Positions 8,497 to 17,274 of a stretch of DNA of 64,000 nt are shown here, piece by piece. The stretch comes from Streptomyces sp. Ag109_O5-1 (lineage in GTDB: Bacteria > Actinomycetota > Actinomycetes > Streptomycetales > Streptomycetaceae). The stretch spans positions 5,704,001 to 5,768,000 of the forward strand of contig NZ_RKQF01000001.1 of NCBI RefSeq assembly GCF_003814875.1, in the 5' to 3' direction. The translations under genes and the position numbers were made by a program. Position 1 is the stretch's first letter; each line of letters starts with the position of its first letter. The notes beneath the pieces are model-generated. The model searched no databases and had not been told where the DNA came from. It was given only the letters and a program-made list of their open reading frames with translations.

Positions 8497-10055
8497 CCAC
8501 CCTCACGGGCACCGGCACCCTGCTGCGTTTCGCGCTCCGCCGCGACCGCGTGACGACCCCGGTCTGGATCGCGGTGAACGCGCTGATGGTCCTCTCCATG
8601 CCGAACACCCTGCAGAGCCTCTACGGCACCGAGGCCGAACGCGCCGATCTGGTCCGGCAGTTGGAGACGAACGCCTCCTTCCGTGCCCTGATCGGCCCGA
8701 TCCACGACACCTCGCTCGGCGGTCTCACCGCCTGGCGGGTGGGGGTGTACGCCGGTCTCCTCGCGGCCGTGACCGGCCTGCTCGTCGTCGTACGGCACAC
8801 CCGCGACGAGGAGGCCGGCCGAGCGGAGCTGCTGGCGTCCGGCGCGGTGGGCCGCCGGGCGTCGCTGACCGCGGCCCTGCTGGCGGCGGGGGTCGCCAAC
8901 GGCGTCCTCGCGCTGCTGATCACGGCGGGCCTCGCGAACCAGGGAGCGGCCGGCGCACTGGCCCTCGGTGTCGGCGTCGGCGCCGTCGGCATGGTCTTCG
9001 CGACGATGGCGGCGATCGTGGCACAGCTGACGGAGAGCGCGCGGCTGGCGCGGGGGCTGACGTCGGCGGTGCTGGGCGCGGCCTTCGTACTCCGGGCGGC
9101 GGGCGACTCCGCGAAGAGCGACGGCTCGTCGGTGTGGACCTGGCTCTCCCCGCTGGGCTGGCTGGAGAACCTGCGTCCCTTCGCCGCCGAACGCTGGTGG
9201 GTGCTGCTGCTGTTCACGGCGGCGGTGTCGGCGCAGGCCGCGGTGGCCTACGTCCTGGCCGGGCGCCGGGACCTGGGCATGAGCTTCTTCCCGGCCCGTC
9301 CCGGCCCGGCCGCCGGCCGCCTCGGCTCCGCCGCCGCTCTCGCCTGGCGGCTGCAGCGGGGCGGTGTGCTCGGCTGGTCGCTCGGTTTCTTCCTGGCCGG
9401 TGTGGTCTACGGCGGCCTGACGGAGGGCGCGGCCGACCTGGTCGGCGACAACGAGAACGCCCGCGAGATCTTCGAGCGGATGGGCGGCCGGGGCGGGCTC
9501 ACCGACGCGTTCCTCGCCTCGATGGTCGGCATGCTGGGCCTGGTCGCCGCGCTGTATGTCGTGGCGTCGGTCCTCCGTCTGCACGGCGAGGAGACCTCGG
9601 GCCGCGCCGAACCCCTCCTCGCCGGCCCGGTGGGCCGGCTGCGCTGGGCGGCCGGCCATCTGACGATCGCCTTCGGCGGCTCGGCCCTGATCATGCTGCT
9701 GGCCGCGGCGGGCTTCGCGGTCGGCTACGGCAGGCAGGCGGGCCCGATCCTGGCCGCCTGCCTGGTCCAGCTTCCGGCGGTGTGGGTGATCGGCGGGTTG
9801 GCGGTGGTGTTGTACGGCCTCGCGCCCCGCCTGGCCCCGGCGGCCTGGGGTGTCGCGGTGGCGGTGCTTCTGATCGGCTGGGTGGGTCCGGCCCTGAACG
9901 CCCCGCAGCTCGTCCTCGACCTGTCCCCGTTCGGCCATCTGCCGAAGCTGCCGGGCGGGGAGATGGCGTGGACGCCGGTGCTGACGCTGCTGGCGCTGGC
10001 GGCGGTGCTGACGGCGTCGGGGCTGGCGGGGTTGCGGCGGCGGGATGTGACGTGA
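8493..10055 (+). CDS. ABC exporter permease subunit (polyketide-antibiotic exporter type)
   Basis: 520 residues with about 12 predicted helices in two related halves (a repeat of the motif VVVRHTRDEEAGRAELLASG / SVLRLHGEETSGRAEPLLAGPVGR). The duplicated six-helix architecture with the E-x-x-GRAE-LL motif is typical of permeases annotated as polyketide-antibiotic exporters in actinobacteria. It is coupled to the ATPase upstream by ATGA overlap. It ends 3 bp from the convergent P450 stop. Confidence 0.9.
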   Translation: MTTLTGTGTLLRFALRRDRVTTPVWIAVNALMVLSMPNTLQSLYGTEAERADLVRQLETNASFRALIGPIHDTSLGGLTAWRVGVYAGLLAAVTGLLVVVRHTRDEEAGRAELLASGAVGRRASLTAALLAAGVANGVLALLITAGLANQGAAGALALGVGVGAVGMVFATMAAIVAQLTESARLARGLTSAVLGAAFVLRAAGDSAKSDGSSVWTWLSPLGWLENLRPFAAERWWVLLLFTAAVSAQAAVAYVLAGRRDLGMSFFPARPGPAAGRLGSAAALAWRLQRGGVLGWSLGFFLAGVVYGGLTEGAADLVGDNENAREIFERMGGRGGLTDAFLASMVGMLGLVAALYVVASVLRLHGEETSGRAEPLLAGPVGRLRWAAGHLTIAFGGSALIMLLAAAGFAVGYGRQAGPILAACLVQLPAVWVIGGLAVVLYGLAPRLAPAAWGVAVAVLLIGWVGPALNAPQLVLDLSPFGHLPKLPGGEMAWTPVLTLLALAAVLTASGLAGLRRRDVT

Positions 10056-10058
10056 CCG

Positions 10059-11261
10059 TCACAGCGCCACGCGCAGCCCCTCCAGCCCGCGGATCACGAA
10101 GTTCGGCTTGCGCTCCGGCTCCGCCGCCAGGCTCAGCGTCGGGGCCCGTTCCAGCAACGCCGTCATGGAGGCGGCCAGTTCGATACGGGCGAGCGGGGCG
10201 CCGATGCAGTAGTGGATGCCGGCGCTGAAGGAGATGTGCGGGTTGTCGCCGCGGGTGAGGTCGAGGTGTCCGGGATCGCGGAAGACGGCCGGGTCGTGGT
10301 TGGCGGAGCCGAAGAGCATGGCGATCTCGGCACCGCGCGGGATCGTCGTCCCGTCGATCTCGACCTCGTCCAGCACCCAGCGTTCGAAGAGCTGGAGCGG
10401 GGTGTCGTAGCGCATCAGCTCCTCGATCGCGGTGGGGACCAGGGAGTGGTCGGCGCGCAGGGCGGCGAGCTGGGCGGGGTTGCGGAAGAGGGCGTACCAG
10501 CCGTTGACCGTGGCGTTGACGGTCGCCTCGTGGCCGGCGTTGAGGAGCAGGACGGCGGTGGAGATCATCTCCTGCTCGGTGAGCCGGTCGCCCTCGTCGT
10601 GCGCTTCGATGAGCCCGGAGACCAGGTCGTCGCCCGGCTCCGCGCGCCGCTCGGCAATCAGCTCCAGCAGGTACTCGGAGAACTCGACGCTCGCGCGCAC
10701 CGCCCGCGCGGCCGTCTCCTCGGACGGGTTCAGCTCGTACATCCCGCAGATGTCCGCCGACCAGGGGCGCAGCGGGGCCCGGTCCGCCTCCGGGATGCCC
10801 AGCATCTCGGCGATGACGGCGACGGGGAGGGGTTCGGCGACGTCCTTGAGAAGATCCCCGCCGCCCGCTTCGACCAGGCCGTCCACCAGCTCACCGGCGA
10901 GTTTCGCCACGTACGGCTTGAGCCGCTCGACCGTGCGCGGGGTGAACGCCTTCGACACCAGGCGGCGGATGCGGGTGTGGTCCGGGGGTTCGAGGTCGAG
11001 CATGCCGTGGTCGTTGAGCGTGTGGAACGGCTCGTGCTCCGGCGGGGGTGCGGTCCGCCCGAAGTCCTCGTGCGTGAACCTGTGCTGGTACGTCCGCCCC
11101 AGCCGCCGGTCCCGCAGCAGCGCCGAGACGTCGGCGTGGTGCGGGACGAGCCACTGGTTCGTGGGCTCGAAGTACTGCACCCGGCCCCCGGCGCGGAGCT
11201 CGGCGTAGGCGGGGTACGGGTCGGCGAGGAAGTCCGGGTCCCAGGGGTCGAAGGCTGCCAT
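10059..11261 (-). CDS. Cytochrome P450 (CYP) monooxygenase
   Basis: 400 residues, the normal length for a soluble bacterial P450. The I-helix motif is AGHEATVN. The ExxR region lies in AIEELMRYDTPLQ. The heme-binding loop SFSAGIHYCIGAPLAR has the proximal thiolate Cys at about residue 352. The conserved HTRIRRLVSKAFTPR of the C helix is present. The substrate cannot be predicted. There is no adjacent ferredoxin, so it must use redox partners encoded elsewhere. It is divergent from a GntR regulator and an MFS pump, which could form a small regulated detoxification or tailoring unit. Confidence 0.95.
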   Translation of the reverse strand: MAAFDPWDPDFLADPYPAYAELRAGGRVQYFEPTNQWLVPHHADVSALLRDRRLGRTYQHRFTHEDFGRTAPPPEHEPFHTLNDHGMLDLEPPDHTRIRRLVSKAFTPRTVERLKPYVAKLAGELVDGLVEAGGGDLLKDVAEPLPVAVIAEMLGIPEADRAPLRPWSADICGMYELNPSEETAARAVRASVEFSEYLLELIAERRAEPGDDLVSGLIEAHDEGDRLTEQEMISTAVLLLNAGHEATVNATVNGWYALFRNPAQLAALRADHSLVPTAIEELMRYDTPLQLFERWVLDEVEIDGTTIPRGAEIAMLFGSANHDPAVFRDPGHLDLTRGDNPHISFSAGIHYCIGAPLARIELAASMTALLERAPTLSLAAEPERKPNFVIRGLEGLRVAL

Positions 11262-11407
11262 GGACGGACGTTAGACCGCCGGTCCCCCTTCTGACCAGGG
11301 GTGACCGTCCTACGGAACGTATTGCTGCTGCATCAGCTTTCCGCGGGCGCAGTAACTTGCCGACTCCGTCCGAAGCGAGAGAGCAGCGAGAGAGCGGAGC
11401 GCCGCGC

Positions 11408-12148
11408 ATGTCCCGAGAGGCCCCCTATCTGACCGTGGCCGGGGTGCTGCGTGCGCGGATCGGCGCGGGCGAGTGGCGGGTCGGGGGGCGGCTGCCGTCC
11501 CGGGCCCGGCTCGCCGAGGAGTACGGCGTCGGCCGCAACGTCGTACAGCGGGCCGTGGACCTGCTGGTCGCCGAAGGGCTGCTCGAAGGGCGGGCGGGCT
11601 CGGGTACGTATGTCCGGGTCCCGCGCGAGCGGCTGCGGATGGTCCGTTCCCGGCGCCGCGAAGGCTCGCTCGCCGCCCTGACCGAGCGGGGCCGGGCGGG
11701 TGCCTGGGACGCCCACAGCGAGGTGCGGGTCCCGGCTCCGGAGGACATCGCCGAACGGCTCGGCGTCTCCCCCGGAGACCTCTGCGTCCGCACGCACTAC
11801 GAGTTCCTCGCGGGCGGTCAGCCGGTGCAGCTCTCCGAGTCCTGGGAGCCGTTGGCCATCACCGGCGGCACCCCGATCGTGCTGCCCGAGCGCGGGCCGC
11901 TGGCCGGAAAGGGGGTCGTCGAGCGCATGCGCTCCATCGGCGTGCACGTCGGGACGGTGGTCGAACTGCCCCGCCCGGCCCGCGCCACGCGGGCACAGGC
12001 GAACCTGCTGGGTATCCCGGTCGGGGACCTCGTGCTCCGGATCGAGCGGACCATTCACGACACCGGCGGGCGTCCCGTCGAGACCGCCGACATCGTCATT
12101 CCGGACGTCCGCCGGGAGGTCGTCTACGAGTTCGCGGTGGAGCGGTAG
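11408..12148 (+). CDS. GntR/HutC-family transcriptional regulator
   Basis: 246 residues. The N-terminal GntR winged helix includes GGRLPSRARLAEEYGVGRNVVQRAVDLLVAEGLL and AGSGTYV. A C-terminal UTRA-type effector-binding domain (about 90-245) includes CVRTHYEFLAGGQPVQLSESW and the DTGGRPVETADIVIP strand region. The start at 11408 follows AGAGCGGAGC and removes a non-family tail. It probably senses a small metabolite. The MFS gene begins 3 bp after its stop, so it controls its own operon and possibly the divergent P450. Confidence 0.92.
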   Translation: MSREAPYLTVAGVLRARIGAGEWRVGGRLPSRARLAEEYGVGRNVVQRAVDLLVAEGLLEGRAGSGTYVRVPRERLRMVRSRRREGSLAALTERGRAGAWDAHSEVRVPAPEDIAERLGVSPGDLCVRTHYEFLAGGQPVQLSESWEPLAITGGTPIVLPERGPLAGKGVVERMRSIGVHVGTVVELPRPARATRAQANLLGIPVGDLVLRIERTIHDTGGRPVETADIVIPDVRREVVYEFAVER

Positions 12149-12151
12149 CCG

Positions 12152-13381
12152 ATGAGCCGCCCTCCCCTGTCCTCCGGCCTCCTGCGCGACCCGGACTTCG
12201 GCCGTCTCTTCGCCGCCACGGCACTCGGCCAGCTCGGCGACCGCATCATCTTCCTGGCGTTGCCGCTGGTCGCGATCGTGTCGCTCGACGCCGACGCGTT
12301 CCAGGTCGGTCTGCTGACCGCACTGACCACGGCCGGCTCCCTCCTGGTGGGGCTGCCGGCGGGCGCCTGGGTGGACCGCCTGCGGAAGCGGCCGGTGATG
12401 ATCGCCGCCGACCTCGCCAGGGCACTGTTCCTGGTGACGGTGCCGGTGGCCTGGCGGGCGGGCCTGCTCACCCTGCGATGGCTCTACGCCGTGGCCCTGG
12501 CGCACGGCGTGCTGACCGTCTTCTTCGATGTCGCCTACGTCAGTTATCTGCCGCACCTGGTGGGCCGCGGCCGTCTGGTCGAGGGCAACGCGAAACTCTC
12601 GGCGATCCGCTCGGTGACCAGCATCGGCGGCCCGGCGCTGGCGGGACCGCTGGTGGGCGGGGTCGGCGCCCCCGCCACACTCCTGGCGAGTTCGCTGGGG
12701 ATGGCCCTGTCGGCTCTGCTCGCCATCAGCATCCGCGGAGGGGAGGAGAAGCCGGAGCCGGGCGGACACAGCCGACTGGGCCGGGACATCGCGGAAGGCC
12801 TGAGATTCGCCCTCGGGCATCCCGCCCTGCGCGCGATGATCCTGGGCGACGCGATGTTCAACCTCTCCCTCGTCATGTACCAGACCATGCTGCTGGTCCA
12901 CCTGGAGCGGGCGATGGGGCTTTCGCCCTTCGGTATCGGCCTCGTCCTGTCGGGGATGGGGTGCGGTGCGCTGCTGGGGGCACTGCTGGCTGTCAGGGTC
13001 TCCGCGTGGCTCGGGCAGGGGCCGGTCATCTGGCTGGCCCCGCTGGTCACTTGCCCGCTGACCGCACTGATGCCGTTGGCGCGGCCGGGGTGGACCATGG
13101 TCGTGGCCGCGACCGGCCTCGCTGCGCTCTCCCTGGGCGGGGTGGTCCGGGTGGTCGCGCAGTCGAGCCTTCAGCAGGCCCTCACCCCGGACCGGCTCCT
13201 CGGCCGGACGAACGCCACGGCCCGCTTCGTCTCCTGGGGCGGCATCCCGCTCGGCGGACTCCTCGGCGGCGCCTCGGGCTCGGCGTTCGGTGTGGCGGCC
13301 ACGCTGTGGATCGGCGCGGCCGGAATGACACTGAGCGTCCTGCCGAACGCCCTGTCAGCGCTGCGCGGTCACGACGTGTAA
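12152..13381 (+). CDS. MFS transporter (12-helix exporter type)
   Basis: 409 residues with about 12 helices. It begins LLRDPDFGRLFAATALGQLGDRIIFLALPL, then the loop 2-3 motif GAWVDRLRKRPVMIAADLARA, typical of the enterobactin-exporter/DHA3-like MFS group. It is co-transcribed with the GntR regulator (3-bp gap). Its last 13 bp overlap the convergent MHYT gene. Efflux is inferred from family; substrate unknown. Confidence 0.9.
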   Translation: MSRPPLSSGLLRDPDFGRLFAATALGQLGDRIIFLALPLVAIVSLDADAFQVGLLTALTTAGSLLVGLPAGAWVDRLRKRPVMIAADLARALFLVTVPVAWRAGLLTLRWLYAVALAHGVLTVFFDVAYVSYLPHLVGRGRLVEGNAKLSAIRSVTSIGGPALAGPLVGGVGAPATLLASSLGMALSALLAISIRGGEEKPEPGGHSRLGRDIAEGLRFALGHPALRAMILGDAMFNLSLVMYQTMLLVHLERAMGLSPFGIGLVLSGMGCGALLGALLAVRVSAWLGQGPVIWLAPLVTCPLTALMPLARPGWTMVVAATGLAALSLGGVVRVVAQSSLQQALTPDRLLGRTNATARFVSWGGIPLGGLLGGASGSAFGVAATLWIGAAGMTLSVLPNALSALRGHDV

Positions 13382-14166
13382 GGCCGGCTTCCCACAGGCT
13401 CGGGGTGGTCCGTGGGGTGCCAGTCGCGTTGGCCGCCCACCACCTCGGGGTCGAACATGACGATCGCGCCCGCCAGGATCAGGGCCGCCACCGGGCCGGC
13501 CAGCATGACCAGGAGGAAGGACAGCAGGCTCGTCGAGGACTGGCCGCCGGTCTGCATCTGGGCCACGTGGACGCTCACCGCGGCCATGCCGGTGTAGTGC
13601 ATGGTCGAGACGGCCGCACCCATCACCAGGGCGGCTCCGATGGTCGCCCACACCGCGCTGATCGACACCGCCGCCCAGAGCGCGGCGGTCGCGGCGACCA
13701 CGGCGATCACCACGGAGAGGACGACGACCGTGGTGTCGTAGTGCACGGCGCCGGCGGTGTGCACCGCGGCCATGCCGAGGTAGTGCATCGCCGCCACCCC
13801 GAGGCCGGTGATGACGCCCGCGGTGCCCAGGGTGACGGGGCCCGAACCCCGGTAGCCGACCAGGAAGACGCCGACGGCGACCACCGCGATGCAGACGAAG
13901 AGGCTCAGCAGCGTCCGGCCGGCGTCGTAGCTCACCGACGCGCCGTCCACGCTGAACCCGATCATCGCGATGAAGTGCATGGTCCAGATGCCGCAGCCGA
14001 GGGAGACCGCGCCCAGGGCGAGCCAGCCCAGTTTCCTCTCACCGCGCCCGCGGCCTATCGAACGGGTCGTGCAGCGCAGGGCCAGCACGGAACCCAGAAA
14101 CGCCATCAGATACGCGGCTATCGGGGTGATCAGGCCGTAGTGGAACTCGGACACCTCAGCGGTCAT
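13369..14166 (-). CDS. MHYT-domain integral membrane sensor protein
   Basis: 265 residues with seven hydrophobic helices and no cytoplasmic output domain. Three MHYT-type motifs are visible: TMHFIAM, AMHYLGM and TMHYTGM. The Met/His residues are proposed in the family to bind copper and sense O2, CO or NO at the outer membrane face. The ATG at 14166 (MTAEVSEFHYG) matches the usual family start; the longer frame to 14400 adds non-family residues. Stand-alone MHYT proteins are frequent in Streptomyces. It is convergent with the MFS gene (13-bp overlap). Confidence 0.9.
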   Translation of the reverse strand: MTAEVSEFHYGLITPIAAYLMAFLGSVLALRCTTRSIGRGRGERKLGWLALGAVSLGCGIWTMHFIAMIGFSVDGASVSYDAGRTLLSLFVCIAVVAVGVFLVGYRGSGPVTLGTAGVITGLGVAAMHYLGMAAVHTAGAVHYDTTVVVLSVVIAVVAATAALWAAVSISAVWATIGAALVMGAAVSTMHYTGMAAVSVHVAQMQTGGQSSTSLLSFLLVMLAGPVAALILAGAIVMFDPEVVGGQRDWHPTDHPEPVGSRPYTS

Positions 14167-14405
14167 CGCGGCAACTTTCTTCACGCGAAACGGGGACGAC
14201 AGCGGCGCCCGTGGGGAAGCGGGCGCCGTGGGGACGGGGGTGATCAAAAAAGGACGAAAGCCGGGTGAAAGGGGAGCCGACAGATGGGTGAAACAAGCCA
14301 TCTGGCTGATTCCTTCACCATTCAAACACAACCAGAGCACACCGTGTCCACACCTGTACCGCTCGCGACCGAAACGCAACAACGACTGTGCTCTGGGCAT
14401 GTGCG

Positions 14406-15071
14406 CTACCCCGGCGTCACCAGCCGTGCCTCGTACGCGAACACCGCCGCCTGGGTGCGGTCCCGTAGGCCGAGCTTCACCAGGATCCGGCTGACATGGG
14501 TCTTGATCGTCGACTCGGCCACCACCAGACGCTCGGCCATCTCCGCGTTGGAGAGGCCGTGGGCGATGAGGATCAGGACCTCCGTCTCGCGGTCGGTGAG
14601 GTCGCCGTAGGCCGCGTGGGCCGTGGACATCAGGCGCGGTGTGTCGGAGAGCTTCGAGAACTCCGTGATCAGGCGCTTGGTGACCGACGGGGCCAGCAGG
14701 GCCTCACCCGAGGCCACCACCCGTACGCCGTCCGCCAGTTGGCGGGCCGAGGCATCCTTGAGGAGGAAGCCGGAGGCTCCCGCGCGCAGGGCCTGGTAGA
14801 CGTACTCGTCCAGGTCGAAGGTGGTGAGGACCAGGACCTTCGCCGTGCTGTCGGCGGCCACGATCTCCCGGGTCGCCTCGATGCCGTTCAGCTCGGGCAT
14901 ACGGATGTCCATCAGGACCACGTCGGGGCTCAGTTCACGGACGCGGTCCACCGCCTCACGGCCGTTGACCGCCTCACCGACGACCTCGATGCCCGGCATC
15001 GCGTTCAGCAGCACCGAGAAGCCCTCGCGCACCATCATCTGGTCGTCCGCGATCAGTACACGGATGGTCAT
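14406..15071 (-). CDS. NarL/LuxR-type response regulator (system 1)
   Basis: 221 residues. The receiver domain has the phospho-acceptor Asp in DVVLMDIRMPELNG, Thr in LVLTTF and Lys in LLKDAS. The C-terminal LuxR HTH includes LTDRETEVLILIAHGLSNAEMAE and TIKTHVSRILVKLGLRDRTQ. It overlaps the sensor kinase gene by 4 bp (ATGA). It is strongly paralogous to the regulator at 16567-17274; the recognition helices are nearly identical, suggesting overlapping DNA targets. Confidence 0.96.
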   Translation of the reverse strand: MTIRVLIADDQMMVREGFSVLLNAMPGIEVVGEAVNGREAVDRVRELSPDVVLMDIRMPELNGIEATREIVAADSTAKVLVLTTFDLDEYVYQALRAGASGFLLKDASARQLADGVRVVASGEALLAPSVTKRLITEFSKLSDTPRLMSTAHAAYGDLTDRETEVLILIAHGLSNAEMAERLVVAESTIKTHVSRILVKLGLRDRTQAAVFAYEARLVTPG

Positions 15072-16441
15072 GCGTCACCTTCGGCCGCGGTGACGGCCGG
15101 CAGGAACACCGTCACCTCATAGCCCCCCTCGGCCGTCGGGGCCGCCGTCATCTCACCGTTCAGCATCGAGACCCGCTCCCGCATGCCCGTGATGCCGTGA
15201 CCGGCGCCGGGGGACGGCTTGAGCAGCGCGGTCCTGGGCGGCGGATCGTTGACTATGCGCAGGCCCAGGCCGCCGATGACATAGCCGATCTCGACTCTGG
15301 CGCTCGCGCCCGGCGCATGACGCAGGGTGTTGCTCAGCGCCTCCTGGACGATGCGGTACGCCGACAGCTCCACGCCCTGCGGGAGTTCACGGACCGCGCC
15401 GGTCATCCCCTTGTCGACGGTCAGGCCCGCCTCCCGCACATTGGCGAGCAGGGCGTCCAGGTCGGCGAGGGTGGGCTGCGGGGCGTCCGGGGCCTCGTAG
15501 TCCTCGGCCCGGACCACACCCAGGACACGGCGCAGCTCGGTGAGCGCCGCCACCGCGTTCTCGCGGATCGTGACGAACGCCTTCTCCAGCTCCGGCGGCG
15601 GGTTCTCGACCCGGTAGGGGGCCGCCTCCGCCTGGATGGCGACCACCGACATGTGGTGGGCCACCACGTCGTGCAGTTCACGGGCGATCGTCGTGCGCTC
15701 CTCCAGCAGGGTGCGCCGGGAACGCTCGTGCGCGGTCACCGTCTGCTGGGCGGTCACCTCCTGCCGGGCCTCGCTGCGGATGTGCCGGACGGTCACGCCG
15801 AGCAGGGACAGCGCCGAGAGGAAGAGCAGCTCCATGGTGTCGGAGCCGAAGTAGTGGCCGCCGCGGAAGACCGTCTCCGCCGCGACGCCGTACACCGCAG
15901 TCAGCACCCACATCCATGCCGCCGTGCGCGGCCTGGTGCGTATCGCCACGACGGTGAGCACGATCAGGTGGCAGGCCAAGCTGCCGGGCAGCCAGGGCCA
16001 CTCGGTGTCCCATTCGCTCCCCAGGGCGGCCGCGACCGGGGTCGCCGCCATCGACAGCCAGAACGCGCCGACGGGCCGCACCATGGTCAGCAGGACCGGG
16101 ACCAGGGCGAGCAGGCCGAGCACCAGGTTCACCGCGGCGCCGTTGAAGCTGTCCGAGGCGATGAGCATCGCGACAAGGCCGGCCGCGCCGATCAGGGCGT
16201 GCGGTCCCCAGGCCGCGTACTCCCTCAGCGGGCCGGGGAGCCGGCGGGCGAACCGGCCGTCGGTGCTCGCCCGGGGCAGCGGACGGTAGGCGAAGGCGTC
16301 GTGGAACAGCTCCTGCCGCAGGCCGCGCAGGGCGTCCATCGCCGCCCGGAACTCCGGACTGCGCGGCTTGTACGGCTCGAACGCGCCGTCCGGTGGCTCC
16401 GGTGGCATCGACTGCGTGTGGGTCGTCTCGGTCACGTACAC
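15068..16441 (-). CDS. Sensor histidine kinase, HisKA_3 type (system 1)
   Basis: 457 residues. An N-terminal membrane region (about six helices, residues 70-225) is followed by a HisKA_3 dimerisation domain with the phospho-His in IARELHDVVAHHMSVV and a HATPase domain ending in GAGHGITGMRERVSML. Partner of the coupled response regulator. The signal is unknown, but intramembrane-sensing kinases of this layout often respond to envelope stress. The start at 16441 could be moved to a downstream Met (MPPEPPDG). A 17-bp element shared with system 2 lies about 60 bp upstream. Confidence 0.94.
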   Translation of the reverse strand: MYVTETTHTQSMPPEPPDGAFEPYKPRSPEFRAAMDALRGLRQELFHDAFAYRPLPRASTDGRFARRLPGPLREYAAWGPHALIGAAGLVAMLIASDSFNGAAVNLVLGLLALVPVLLTMVRPVGAFWLSMAATPVAAALGSEWDTEWPWLPGSLACHLIVLTVVAIRTRPRTAAWMWVLTAVYGVAAETVFRGGHYFGSDTMELLFLSALSLLGVTVRHIRSEARQEVTAQQTVTAHERSRRTLLEERTTIARELHDVVAHHMSVVAIQAEAAPYRVENPPPELEKAFVTIRENAVAALTELRRVLGVVRAEDYEAPDAPQPTLADLDALLANVREAGLTVDKGMTGAVRELPQGVELSAYRIVQEALSNTLRHAPGASARVEIGYVIGGLGLRIVNDPPPRTALLKPSPGAGHGITGMRERVSMLNGEMTAAPTAEGGYEVTVFLPAVTAAEGDA

Positions 16442-16500
16442 GACCGTAGGCGGAGGGCCGGGTCACCGTCGTCACCTGTGAGAAGGGTCCTTGGGCATCC

Positions 16501-16517
16501 CTCTCAGGTACTACGGG
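16501..16517 (-). promoter_or_regulatory. Shared 17-bp element upstream of two-component system 1
   Basis: CTCTCAGGTACTACGGG on the plus strand; read in gene direction it is CCCGTAGTACCTGAGAG, 60 bp upstream of the kinase start. The identical 17-mer occurs at 21401-21417 upstream of the operon containing system 2. Probable response-regulator binding or promoter element; the role is inferred. Confidence 0.55.
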
Positions 16518-16524
16518 GACGAAG

Positions 16525-16562
16525 GGACGAGCGGACGAGCGGACGAGCGGACGAGCGGACGG
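16525..16562. repeat. Short tandem repeat of an 8-bp unit (GACGAGCG)
   Basis: Four consecutive GACGAGCG units plus a partial unit, between the system 1 promoter region and the stop of the system 2 regulator. It lies in the transcript 3' region of the 16567-21291 operon. No function evident. Confidence 0.8.
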
Positions 16563-16566
16563 CCGG

Positions 16567-17274
16567 TCAGTAACCGGAGGGCCGTACCAGCCCCGACTCG
16601 TACGCGAACACCGCCGCCTGGGTGCGGTCCCGGAGGCCCAGCTTCACCAGGATGCGGCCCACATGGGTCTTCACGGTCTGCTCAGCGACCACCAGCCGCT
16701 CGGCGATCTCCGCGTTCGACAGGCCCTGCGCGATCAGCGCGAGGACCTCCGTCTCCCGCTCGGTCAGCTCGCCGACGCGCGTCTTCAGCGGAGCGCGCAC
16801 CCTGCCGCCGTCCAGCTGGGAGAACTGGGCGATCAGCCGCCGGGTGATACCGGGCGCCAGCAGCGCGTCGCCGGCCGCCACCACCCGGACCGCCTCGGCG
16901 AGCTTGTCCGCGGACGCGTCCTTGAGCAGGAATCCGGACGCGCCGGCCCGCAACGCCTCGTACACGTACTCGTCCAGGTCGAAGGTGGTGAGCACCAGCA
17001 CCTTGATGTCCGGGTGCTCGCCGACGATGCGGCGGGTGGCCTCGATGCCGCCGAGCTCGGGCATGCGGATGTCCATGAGAACGACGTCCGGGGTGAGTTC
17101 GGCGACCTGGACCACCGCGTCCAGCCCGTCCACCGCCTGGCCGACCACCTCGATGCCCGGCTGGGCGTTCAGCAGCACGGTGAAGCCCTGCCGGACCATC
17201 TGCTGGTCGTCGGCGATGACCACGCGGACGGGGCTGCCGCTGATCCTGCTGTTGTCACTGCTGATGCTCGTCAT
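16567..17274 (-). CDS. NarL/LuxR-type response regulator (system 2)
   Basis: 235 residues with a receiver domain (Asp in DVVLMDIRMPELGG, LVLTTF, LLKDAS) and LuxR HTH (LTERETEVLALIAQGLSNAEIAE, TVKTHVGRILVKLGLRDRTQ). It overlaps its kinase gene by 20 bp. It is a paralogue of the regulator at 14406-15071 from an apparent local duplication of a whole kinase-regulator pair. It is the last gene of a four-gene operon with DUF1023 hydrolase and acyltransferase. Confidence 0.96.
   Translation of the reverse strand: MTSISSDNSRISGSPVRVVIADDQQMVRQGFTVLLNAQPGIEVVGQAVDGLDAVVQVAELTPDVVLMDIRMPELGGIEATRRIVGEHPDIKVLVLTTFDLDEYVYEALRAGASGFLLKDASADKLAEAVRVVAAGDALLAPGITRRLIAQFSQLDGGRVRAPLKTRVGELTERETEVLALIAQGLSNAEIAERLVVAEQTVKTHVGRILVKLGLRDRTQAAVFAYESGLVRPSGY

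Noticed and set aside
10059..13381. Biosynthetic gene cluster around the P450
   Set aside because: P450, GntR and MFS genes only; no core biosynthetic enzyme.
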